A stretch of 64,000 nt of DNA from JAOAPY01 sp041492185 (GTDB lineage Bacteria > Acidobacteriota > Blastocatellia > Pyrinomonadales > Pyrinomonadaceae): assembly GCA_041492185.1 (NCBI GenBank), contig JBGPWL010000014.1, forward strand, positions 5,413 through 69,412, written 5' to 3'. The notes beneath the pieces are model-generated. The model did not search any database and was not told the origin of the DNA. It was given only the letters and a program-made list of their open reading frames with translations. Each line of letters starts with the position of its first letter. Positions within the stretch are counted from its first letter, which is position 1. Below are positions 33,850 through 40,938 of the stretch, piece after piece. Made by a program: the position numbers and the translations under genes.

Positions 33850-34083
33850 CTAATCAACCTCTATCTCGTAAAGAAACTCTTCCGGGGTTTTCTCTCGGCC
33901 GTCAGGCGTGCGCATGTCTGCCTCGCGCAAGTCCGACACGAAGGCTTCTGCGTCCGCAACATCTTCGCGCCCGCGCCACATGCCAAAGCCCAGCTCTTCG
34001 GCAAGCAAAGCGTCAGCCAACTGCAAACGCTCTACCGAAGAAAGCCGCTTCGCCGATTCCAGGATTTCTTCATACGAGGTCAT
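33850..34083 (-). CDS. Small antitoxin-like protein, unassigned
   Basis: 77 residues from ATG 34083 (TTG 34089 adds two). The N-terminal SYEEILESAKRLSSVERLQLADALLAEE helix resembles the start of addiction-module proteins of the TIGR02574 kind, and the acidic C-terminus (EEFLYEIEVD) fits a toxin-wrapping tail. No toxin gene is adjacent. Converges with higA, 20 bases apart. Confidence 0.55.
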   Translation of the reverse strand: MTSYEEILESAKRLSSVERLQLADALLAEELGFGMWRGREDVADAEAFVSDLREADMRTPDGREKTPEEFLYEIEVD

Positions 34084-34125
34084 GCGCAAAGTCTAACCTG
34101 ATGCGGATTAAAGTAAAAGAGGAAG

Positions 34126-34178
34126 AAAGCTCGGGTAGTGCTCCGTTAACACACTAACGGAGCACTACCAAAGCTCGG
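34126..34178. repeat. Miniature palindromic element with 9-bp flanking direct repeats
   Basis: GGTAGTGCTCCGTTA (34134-34148) and TAACGGAGCACTACC (34155-34169) are perfect 15-bp inverted arms around ACACAC. The copy is flanked by AAAGCTCGG at 34126-34134 and again at 34170-34178, which looks like a 9-bp target duplication. It lies in a gap between the antitoxin-like gene and cysteine synthase. Confidence 0.75.
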
Positions 34179-34231
34179 CGCGCAGAGCGAGGTTCCGGGA
34201 GCCCGCTTCTGGCTTCTGACACGATCGCCGT

Positions 34232-35335
34232 TCAGTCTTCGCCATCGAAACACGTATAGCAAACGCGCTTGATTGCTTCGTAGCTGATCAGCTCGACTTC
34301 TGGAGTAAGGTAGCCGGGTTGCGGGCGTTCCTCGCGCAGCAGATCAGTGGTCAGGTATTTCTTGTTGTCGTCGGGTAAGACGGTTGTGACTACGGCATCG
34401 CCACCCATTTCGTTCTGCACCATCAGGGCGCCGATGAAATTCGCGCCAGAGGAAATGCCAACTCCCAGACCAAGACCGGCAGCGAGCTTCTGCGCCATCA
34501 AAATCGCGTCGCCGTCATGCACACTGACGACAGAATCAAGTTCTTCCAGTTGCAGAATCGAGGGAATGAACTCATCCGAGATTCCCTGGATGCGGTGGCG
34601 GCCGACCTTGTGTCCGGTCGACAGCGTCGGCGACTCAGCGGGTTGCAGCGGATGGATCTTGATCGCCGGGTTGCGCGCGCGCAGAAATTTGCCGGCGCCC
34701 ATGATCGTGCCGCCGGTGCCTACGCCGGCAACGAATGCATCGGGCTTGATTGAATGAAAGAAAAGCTGCCACCAAATTTCCGGCCCGGTAGTTTTTTCGT
34801 GGGCTTCGACATTCGCTTCGTTCGCGAACTGTGCCGGCAGAAAAACGTGCGGTTCGTCTTTGGCCATCTCTTCAGTCATGCGAATGCTGCCCAGAAATCC
34901 ACCCTGATCCCGGCGCACCGGAATAATCTTCGCGCCCAGACTTTTGATCAAAGAGACGCGCTCCTGGCTCATCCAATCCGGCATGAAGATGACGACCTGA
35001 TGTCCCAACGCGCGGCCAATCGCGGCAAAGGAAATTCCCGTGTTGCCGCTGGTTGCTTCCGCGATAGTGTCGCCCGGTTGAATGCGTCCTTCCTGATAGG
35101 CCTTCTTCAGAATGTGAAATGCCATGCGGTCCTTGATGCTGCCCGTCATGTTGATGTGCTCAGCCTTGGCATAGATGACGCGTTCGTTTCCGCGAAAGGC
35201 AAAGCGAATCGCCAGCAACGGGGTGTTGCCGATCATGTGCTTCAACTGCTTGCAGCGAACGGGTATGTTTTGGAGCGACAGATCCGCTGATGACAAAGGA
35301 TCGATGCGCGTGACGAGAGAGATTTCTTTTTGCAT
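34232..35335 (-). CDS. PLP-dependent cysteine synthase family protein
   Basis: 367 residues. PLP Lys in NMTGSIKDRMA, phosphate loop EATSGNTGISFAAIG, and GVGTGGTIMGAGKFL are the CysK/CysM signatures. An N-terminal ~30 residues and a C-terminal tail with two cysteines (YTCFDGED) extend past plain CysK, a form I associate with stress-island copies. Makes cysteine from O-acetylserine or a related substrate, or cystathionine if CBS-like; the substrate cannot be fixed. Start ATG 35335. Confidence 0.88.
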   Translation of the reverse strand: MQKEISLVTRIDPLSSADLSLQNIPVRCKQLKHMIGNTPLLAIRFAFRGNERVIYAKAEHINMTGSIKDRMAFHILKKAYQEGRIQPGDTIAEATSGNTGISFAAIGRALGHQVVIFMPDWMSQERVSLIKSLGAKIIPVRRDQGGFLGSIRMTEEMAKDEPHVFLPAQFANEANVEAHEKTTGPEIWWQLFFHSIKPDAFVAGVGTGGTIMGAGKFLRARNPAIKIHPLQPAESPTLSTGHKVGRHRIQGISDEFIPSILQLEELDSVVSVHDGDAILMAQKLAAGLGLGVGISSGANFIGALMVQNEMGGDAVVTTVLPDDNKKYLTTDLLREERPQPGYLTPEVELISYEAIKRVCYTCFDGED

Positions 35336-35416
35336 AGGATAACGCCTGGATTACCCACCCGCTGGCGCAGGAGGCCGTAACAAGCTCTCTTGACAGCCGG
35401 GCTGGGACGACCGCGC

Positions 35417-35815
35417 TTACATAGTGCTGAACACCGCTTCCTTCTCGGTCAGTCTCTGGCACGCGATGCACCGAGGCGCCGCCGGATCAGCAAGCAGTCG
35501 CTTACTATCGATCTGACTACCACAATCAACACAAAGTCCGTAACCGCCGTCGATCAACCGATCCTGCGCGTCATTGATGGCGCGCAAACGATCTTCCAAC
35601 GTGCCGCGATGCTGCCACTCAATCTCTTGCGCGCACTGTTCTGACGGCTCGCTCTCCTGCAACCCAACAACCTCCTCGTGACGCAGCGGCCCTTCCGCCA
35701 AAATGTCCCGGCTGACTTCCTCTTTCTCGGCTTGCAACCGCTCCCAGATCTCGCCTCCGGTTACCATCGATGAATCGCCCAGACCTTCAATTGTCTCCAG
35801 TAGCATGCCATCCAT
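35417..35815 (-). CDS. TraR/DksA-family zinc-finger protein
   Basis: 132 residues from ATG 35815, chosen because GGGAGG is 9-10 bases upstream. The C-terminal zinc finger reads CVDCGSQIDSKRLLADPAA then RCIACQ, with four cysteines as in DksA; the coiled-coil part is shorter and lacks a clear DksA acidic tip. Such proteins bind the RNA polymerase secondary channel and modify promoter use, often in stress. It precedes cysteine synthase on the same strand. Confidence 0.82.
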   Translation of the reverse strand: MDGMLLETIEGLGDSSMVTGGEIWERLQAEKEEVSRDILAEGPLRHEEVVGLQESEPSEQCAQEIEWQHRGTLEDRLRAINDAQDRLIDGGYGLCVDCGSQIDSKRLLADPAAPRCIACQRLTEKEAVFSTM

Positions 35816-36107
35816 GATTGCCGTCCTCCCATAATTGTTTGTCAAAGGAACCCACCTGGCTTCCTCACCGCTGCAAGACCCATTCCCAACTCACACCGCT
35901 GATATCCAAGCGAGTTCTCGGCCGGCAGACGCCATTGTTGCGACCTTTCACTCGCTGAATGGGAAAGTTTTCGCAGCGTCGTTTTCCGAGCGCGTGTTTC
36001 CTTAGGAAATAGACCGCCGCGCCCGGCATAGGCGTTGCACGTTGCTGGTTATCTTCCTTCGCAAGGATGAGGGTGGAACTGTTTGGACATTCGGAAAGGA
36101 GGAGGTC

Positions 36108-36506
36108 ATGAAGAGTTTGTTTTTATTTGTTGCGCTACTTTGCGCGGTGGTGCTTAGCAGTAGTTCATCATCTCTCAGCAAGGCGCCGACAGCCGGGCAT
36201 AAACAGAAGGCGGTAATGCAGTTCAATGAACCGGTGAGGCTTCACGGCGTGGTGCTGAAGGGGGAATACCTGTTCGTCCACGACGATGCGGCAATGATGC
36301 GCGGAGAAGCATGCACGTTCGTGTACAAAGGGGCAGCTGAGGTTCCCGACAGGCTGGTTGTTTCTTTCCACTGCGTTCCAGCACAACGCAGGAAGGCCGA
36401 GCAATTTACAGTGCGTACCACAGAGTTGTCACCGGGCGTTACGGAACTGTGCGAGTTTCAGTTTGGTGGTGACACGGAATCGCATTTGGTGCCGCCGGTG
36501 AATTAG
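36108..36506 (+). CDS. Secreted protein of unknown function
   Basis: 132 residues from ATG 36108 (AGGAGGAGG directly upstream). Signal peptide LFLFVALLCAVVLSSSSSSL, then a ~100-residue domain with alternating hydrophobic strands (MQFNEPVRLHGVVLKGEYLF, ACTFVYKG, VTELCEFQFGG). Two to three cysteines could form a disulfide. I do not recognise a family. It opens the stress island on the plus strand. Confidence 0.65.
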   Translation: MKSLFLFVALLCAVVLSSSSSSLSKAPTAGHKQKAVMQFNEPVRLHGVVLKGEYLFVHDDAAMMRGEACTFVYKGAAEVPDRLVVSFHCVPAQRRKAEQFTVRTTELSPGVTELCEFQFGGDTESHLVPPVN

Positions 36507-36770
36507 GCCGCGTCATACACGATTTACGTGACAGCCATTCGGCTTTTAGCTCCCAGCCCAGCTCGTGCTGGGGGTCTTCCTATTTCGTTCAGGACTAGCA
36601 AGGCCCCGCTTTGTAGTTCGCATTGGCTTGCGACTGCTTCGCGTTTCTTTAGAAAGAAACGTTGAAGACGGCGATTCCTTTTGTCTGCTTTCTCGCTCCA
36701 TCGGGCCGAAGACATCGCACGCGCAGGGGCCCACTGAACGCGACACACAAACGAGAGAACGGAGGAGCAT

Positions 36771-37292
36771 ATGCGCAGCGCCAAACCATTCACCAATACG
36801 ACATTCACGAAGCGGGTCGATCACGAAGCCGGCCGCCATCGCCCAAAGCGCGCTGGGAAAGAGCCGGCGGTTTGCACATCGTGCGGCGCGGTGTACGCGA
36901 GTCGGCGTTGGACCACTGCCATCGTCGATCGTGAAACGCGTGGACCGGAATTTCGGCGTCCGCGGAGACTTACGACCTGTCCGGCGTGCAAACAAAAAGT
37001 TGGCGGCACGCCCTCTGGATTTGTCTGTCTCGAAGGCGCTTTCGTCGGTATGCATGGCGATGAGATCGAGCGGCTGCTGCGCAACGAAGCCGGGCGAGCT
37101 GCCGAAGATAATCCACTCGCTCGGATCATGAGTTGGCAAAAAGACAAAGAGGGCAAGTTAAGGCTGACGACCACGACCGAACATCTGGCCCAGCGTTTGG
37201 GGCATGCAGTCGCGAAGGCTTTCGCCGGCAAGGTTAACTACGACTTCTCGCACGAGAATAAGCTGGCCCGCGTTACCTGGCGTCGCGATTGA
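36771..37292 (+). CDS. BCAM0308-family zinc-ribbon protein
   Basis: 173 residues, strong GGAGG site 5 bases before ATG 36771. The N-terminus is basic, with two CXXC knuckles (VCTSCGAVY and TCPACKQKV) in an NMD3-like zinc ribbon, and a basic C-terminal domain (AHAVAKAF-type helix, KLARVTWRRD). Proteins of this kind are found in the low-oxygen-activated locus of Burkholderia cenocepacia; function unknown. Its neighbours (CBS, BON, universal stress genes) match that setting. Confidence 0.75.
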   Translation: MRSAKPFTNTTFTKRVDHEAGRHRPKRAGKEPAVCTSCGAVYASRRWTTAIVDRETRGPEFRRPRRLTTCPACKQKVGGTPSGFVCLEGAFVGMHGDEIERLLRNEAGRAAEDNPLARIMSWQKDKEGKLRLTTTTEHLAQRLGHAVAKAFAGKVNYDFSHENKLARVTWRRD

Positions 37293-37597
37293 TGAAATCC
37301 AGCCGAAACAAGATTGGCCGGTCATACTTTTACTGGCCACCGCCGGCCGCTTGGCAAGACCCGCCAGTGAAAAGGCGCATTTCCTCGCAATGATCTGGGG
37401 AACTTTCCTCATGAAATGACCCCGACGCTCATCTCCAGGAGCACTTTCTGAGCAAACCGGAAACGGCATGTCCGTTGCGATCCGAATTGGGTGAATAAAT
37501 GGGCGAGAAGGTGTGCCGGGCGGTTGGTGACTCTGGGCCGGGAGAGAAGAGTCAAGACCGCTATGAATTGTTTAGCAAACTGGTGAGGAGGTACTCA
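37293..37597. other. 305-base gap without a gene
   Basis: Between the BCAM0308-like gene and the CBS-domain gene. Upstream in-frame extension of the CBS gene (from 37499) lacks features and a ribosome site. I see no clear promoter box, hairpin or repeat. Confidence 0.5.
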
Positions 37598-38083
37598 ATG
37601 AAAGTCAAAGAGGTGATGACCCCGGACGCCAAGGCCATCTGGATTACTGAGAGCCTGGCGGATGCAGCAAAATCAATGTGGGAAAACGACTGCGGCATAA
37701 TGCCGATCATTAAGGACGGCCGCAAAGTCGTCGGCATAATTACGGATCGCGACATCTGTATGGCTACGGCGATGAGAGACCGCAACCCATCCGGCATCTC
37801 TGTCGAGGAAGTGATGACCGGAACGGTCTATGCAGCCGCGCCGGAAGAAGCTATCGAGCAAGCACTCAAGACGATGCGGGAACACAAAATTCGACGTTTG
37901 CCGGTTCTTAATCCTCAGGGGGAACTCGAAGGCATTTTGTCGATGAACGACATCGCGCTCAGAGCCAAAGAGCGCAATGGCAAGAAGGCGCCGCAGATCG
38001 ACTACGCCGACGTGGTAAAAACATTCAAAGCAATCTGTGAGCATCCGGCGCCAATGGCTGCCGCGGCCACGGCTGCGAAGTAA
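37598..38083 (+). CDS. CBS-domain protein
   Basis: 161 residues from ATG 37598 (GAGGAGG 6 bases upstream). Two CBS domains: MKVKEVMTPDAKAIWITES and VEEVMTGTVYAAAPEEAI, each followed by the VVGIITDRDI / LEGILSMNDIA strand-helix. CBS pairs bind adenosyl ligands and regulate partners; stand-alone copies are common in stress islands. A C-terminal ~30-residue tail has no features. Partner unknown. Confidence 0.88.
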   Translation: MKVKEVMTPDAKAIWITESLADAAKSMWENDCGIMPIIKDGRKVVGIITDRDICMATAMRDRNPSGISVEEVMTGTVYAAAPEEAIEQALKTMREHKIRRLPVLNPQGELEGILSMNDIALRAKERNGKKAPQIDYADVVKTFKAICEHPAPMAAAATAAK

Positions 38084-38156
38084 GGCGATCGCGCTTCGGT
38101 CGCAGGTGGTTTGAATCACGATGGATCTGGCGACAGGTCCAGGTGGGGAGGTAGTT

Positions 38157-38828
38157 ATGTTGCAAAAAAGGAGTGACAAAGAACTCGCGCAGCAAGTATT
38201 GCGCGAAATGAAATGGGATTCGCGAATCGAGTGGGGCAGCATCAACATCGAAGTCAACGACGCTGTGGTGACGCTTACCGGTGTTGTGTCGAGTTATGCC
38301 AAGAAGGTTGCCGCGCAGGAGGCGGCGCATCGTGTCGGTGGCGTGCTCGACGTAGCCAACGACATTGAAGTCAAACCAATTGACCGCTTTGCTCGAACGG
38401 ATACGGAAATCGCCGGCGCGGTTCGCAACGCGCTGGAGTGGGATGCGTTGGTTCCGAATGAGCTAATCCGGTCAACAGTAGCTGACGGCTGGGTGACGCT
38501 GGAAGGAGACGTGGACTATTGGCGCGAGCGTGAAGATGCGGAACGCGCGATTCTGCGCCTGGCGGGCGTCGTCGGCGTAGTCAATAAGATCACGATCCGC
38601 ACACGGCCAGTCGATCCGAAGGAGCTTCGCGAACAGATCGAGTACGCGCTCGAACGGCGCGCCGATCGCGAAGCGGAACGATTGCAGGTGGATGTGCACG
38701 ATGGCGCGGTCGACCTGTGGGGCCGCGTGCATTCATGGCAGGAGAAGCGAGCTGTGATCGGATCGATAGGCCATGTGCCCGGCGTTACCCAGGTCACGGA
38801 TCATCTGCGGATTGATCCTTATTTCTAA
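38157..38828 (+). CDS. Protein with three BON domains
   Basis: 223 residues from ATG 38157, GGGGAGG 5 bases upstream. Three BON repeats follow (NIEVNDAVVTLTGVVSSYA, STVADGWVTLEGDVDYW, QVDVHDGAVDLWGRVHSW), each with the conserved V-L-G-V pattern and VxxVxNxI end. No signal peptide is visible. BON domains bind phospholipid or partner proteins; cytoplasmic three-BON proteins occur in low-oxygen/stress loci. Followed by a single-BON gene. Confidence 0.88.
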   Translation: MLQKRSDKELAQQVLREMKWDSRIEWGSINIEVNDAVVTLTGVVSSYAKKVAAQEAAHRVGGVLDVANDIEVKPIDRFARTDTEIAGAVRNALEWDALVPNELIRSTVADGWVTLEGDVDYWREREDAERAILRLAGVVGVVNKITIRTRPVDPKELREQIEYALERRADREAERLQVDVHDGAVDLWGRVHSWQEKRAVIGSIGHVPGVTQVTDHLRIDPYF

Positions 38829-38867
38829 CTGATTGCCTCGCATTCGATAAATGTAGGGAGGACTGAC

Positions 38868-39197
38868 GTGGGGCGGGAGAAAACAGATAGCGAGATAGAA
38901 CAGTGGGTGTTAAGGGAGTTCGGGTCGGAGGAAAATTTACGTTCGCCGGAGATCTGCGTTCAGTCTCATAATGGCGTCGTAACGCTGCACGGTAGCGTTC
39001 CAGACTACGCGAACAAATTAGCCGCTCAATGCGCAGTGCTTCGCGTTGTCGGCATCGCGGGTGTGGTGAACGATATCAGCGTCAAACCTCCTGGCGCACA
39101 AATGAGAAAACGCTCAACGAGTCTCGCGCGGTCAGAGCCGCTTAACCCAACCGTGTTGGTCCCTCCTATGCAGGTTGCTAAGGGTGCAGTGCCGTGA
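38868..39197 (+). CDS. Single BON-domain protein
   Basis: 109 residues, GTG start after AGGGAGG (38855-38861). One BON domain at residues ~8-75 (ICVQSHNGVVTLHGSVPDYANKL and VGIAGVVNDISVKP) and a short basic tail. Co-directional with the three-BON gene, 39 bases away; likely same transcript. Confidence 0.82.
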   Translation: MGREKTDSEIEQWVLREFGSEENLRSPEICVQSHNGVVTLHGSVPDYANKLAAQCAVLRVVGIAGVVNDISVKPPGAQMRKRSTSLARSEPLNPTVLVPPMQVAKGAVP

Positions 39198-39214
39198 ATG
39201 TGTGCATCAACTTG

Positions 39215-39293
39215 GTAGTGGGTCAGTTTGCATGATTATGCAATGTGAGAACTCGTTACCGAAACCGACGCCGTTCTCAAACTGACCCACTAC
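39215..39293. repeat. Inverted-repeat remnant (16-bp perfect arms)
   Basis: GTAGTGGGTCAGTTTG (39215-39230) and CAAACTGACCCACTAC (39278-39293) are perfect inverted arms 47 bases apart. The enclosed sequence codes for nothing. It resembles a miniature transposable element or solo ends of an insertion sequence. Its outer hexamer GTAGTG is shared with the element near 34134. Confidence 0.65.
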
Positions 39294-39444
39294 ATCGACT
39301 TCATTCACTATCCGGAGGCATTAATGGACTATGACCGACGCTGAACTCTGCTCTGACAATTGGTGCGTGAACCCGTCTGGGCCGAGGCGAGCGTCCATCT
39401 CCTCCGTTCGAGTGAGTGAGCTGTAACACAGAGGATGGATCGCA

Positions 39445-39708
39445 ATGATTAGCAAAAACAAGTTGGGCCTGGTCGTCGGCGCCTTCTTCGGACTGTGGCA
39501 TCTTATATGGTCAACACTGGTGGCTTTGGGCTTCGCGCAGCAGCTCATCAACTTTGTTTTTCGCATTCACTTTATTCAGCCGCCCTACACATTGACGCCG
39601 TTCAAACTCAGCACGGCCATTGCTTTGGTCGTAATCACGTCCATTCTCGGATACGTGATCGGTTGGGTGCTGGGAACGATCTGGAATTGGCTGCACGCCG
39701 CGGCTTAG
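39445..39708 (+). CDS. Small membrane protein
   Basis: 87 residues, two hydrophobic segments (LGLVVGAFFGLWHLIWSTLVALGFA and STAIALVVITSILGYVIGWVLG) around an FRIHFIQPPYTL loop with aromatic residues. No signal peptide other than the first helix. Family not recognised. It starts just downstream of a short gap after the palindromic element and precedes the alcohol dehydrogenase gene. Confidence 0.65.
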   Translation: MISKNKLGLVVGAFFGLWHLIWSTLVALGFAQQLINFVFRIHFIQPPYTLTPFKLSTAIALVVITSILGYVIGWVLGTIWNWLHAAA

Positions 39709-39735
39709 GACATGGATGCGGATCGGAAAAATGAA

Positions 39736-40800
39736 ATGACAAAAATGAAAGCAAACGTTTTCCACGGCAAGAATGATATCCGCGTGGAAGAGGTCGAGAG
39801 TCCACACGCCGGTGTCGGCGAAGCAGTGATACGTATCACGCTCACGACGATTTGCGGAACGGACTTGCACATTCTGCGCGGCGAGTATCCAGTCAAGCCC
39901 GGATTGATTATCGGCCACGAACCTGTGGGAGTAATCGAAGAGCTGGGCGCTGGAGTAATCGGATACGCAGTCGGCGATCGAGTTCTCGTTGGAGCGATCA
40001 CCCCGTGCGGTCAATGTCGCGCGTGCTTGTCAGGCCAACTCTCGCAGTGCGGACACGGCGAAGGTTATGAAGCAATTGGCGGATGGCGCTTCGGCAACAC
40101 CATCAACGGCGCGCAGGCCGAATATCTCCTGGTACCAAATGCACAGGCAAATTTGGCGAAGATTCCGGATGAGTTGTCTGACGAACAGGTGGTGCTGCTG
40201 GCCGACATCGCCTCAACAGGTTTCAGCGGCGCAGAGTCCGGCAACGTCCGCATCGGCGACTCGGTAGTGGTGTTTGCGCAGGGGCCGATCGGTCTATGCG
40301 CGACTGCCGGCGCGAAGCTGATGGGAGCCACCTTTGTCATCGGCATTGACGGCGACGACAACCGGCTGGCGATGGCTAAACGTATGGGAGCGGACGTCGT
40401 ACTCGATTACCGCGAAGTCGATGTCGTGCGTGAAGTGCAACGACTAACCGGCGGTGGCGCTGATGTGGCGATCGAGGCGCTCGGCACGCAACAGACTTTC
40501 GAGAGCGCTCTGCGGAGTTTGCGACCCGGTGGCACGCTCTCGAGTCTCGGAGTTTACTCCGGCAAGTTGCAAATACCTGATGACGCTTTCGCCGCGGGCC
40601 TTGGTGATCAACGCATTGTGACGACACTCTGCCCGGGCGGAAAAGAACGCATGCGCAGATTGATGGAAGTCGTCAGGCATGGTCGCGTCGATTTAACTCC
40701 GTTGCTTACACATGCTTTTCCGCTGGAAAAAATTTCCGACGCATATGAGCTGTTCGGAGGACGGTCCGATGGAGTCTTGAAAGTTGCAATCAAACCATAA
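39736..40800 (+). CDS. Zinc-dependent alcohol dehydrogenase (MDR family)
   Basis: 354 residues. Zn-binding sites: CGTDLHILRGEYP with the catalytic Cys and His, GHEPVGVI, and the structural site CGQCRACLSGQLSQCG. Rossmann motif is QGPIGLCATAGAKLMGA, slightly altered from GxGxxG. Start ATG 39736 (GGA ~8 bases upstream) or ATG 39745; ATG 39712 is also in frame. Oxidises or reduces alcohols with NAD(P). Alcohol dehydrogenases are also members of the Burkholderia low-oxygen locus. Its stop is directly abutted by the 3' cut of a truncated gene on the other strand (40801). Confidence 0.9.
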   Translation: MTKMKANVFHGKNDIRVEEVESPHAGVGEAVIRITLTTICGTDLHILRGEYPVKPGLIIGHEPVGVIEELGAGVIGYAVGDRVLVGAITPCGQCRACLSGQLSQCGHGEGYEAIGGWRFGNTINGAQAEYLLVPNAQANLAKIPDELSDEQVVLLADIASTGFSGAESGNVRIGDSVVVFAQGPIGLCATAGAKLMGATFVIGIDGDDNRLAMAKRMGADVVLDYREVDVVREVQRLTGGGADVAIEALGTQQTFESALRSLRPGGTLSSLGVYSGKLQIPDDAFAAGLGDQRIVTTLCPGGKERMRRLMEVVRHGRVDLTPLLTHAFPLEKISDAYELFGGRSDGVLKVAIKP

Positions 40801-40938
40801 CCTGGGATCGCGACAGAGCGTGGGAATATCGATGCCGGCCGACGCGGCGGCTTCCAGCATGGAAACGCCGGCGCCGAATTCGTGAGGCTGGCTGTTAATG
40901 GTTGCGCGAATCACTTTGAGAAATTTAGGAGAGCTCAT
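40801..40938 (-). pseudogene. Truncated 2Fe-2S ferredoxin-domain gene (FdhA/NuoG-like N-terminus)
   Basis: Starts at ATG 40938, forming an ATGA overlap with the stop of the upstream P-type ATPase gene. The 46 residues read ...IRATINSQPHEFGAGVSMLE, then AAASAGIDIPTLCRDPRL: the ferredoxin-like N-terminus of formate-dehydrogenase alpha subunits or NuoG, whose first cluster Cys is TLC. The sequence then ends exactly at the alcohol dehydrogenase stop on the opposite strand; the frame continues only as antisense of that gene. The rest of the protein (other Fe-S ligands, molybdopterin domains) is missing. So a chromosomal junction lies at about 40800. The former function was probably formate-linked; this is inference. 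Confidence 0.75.
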
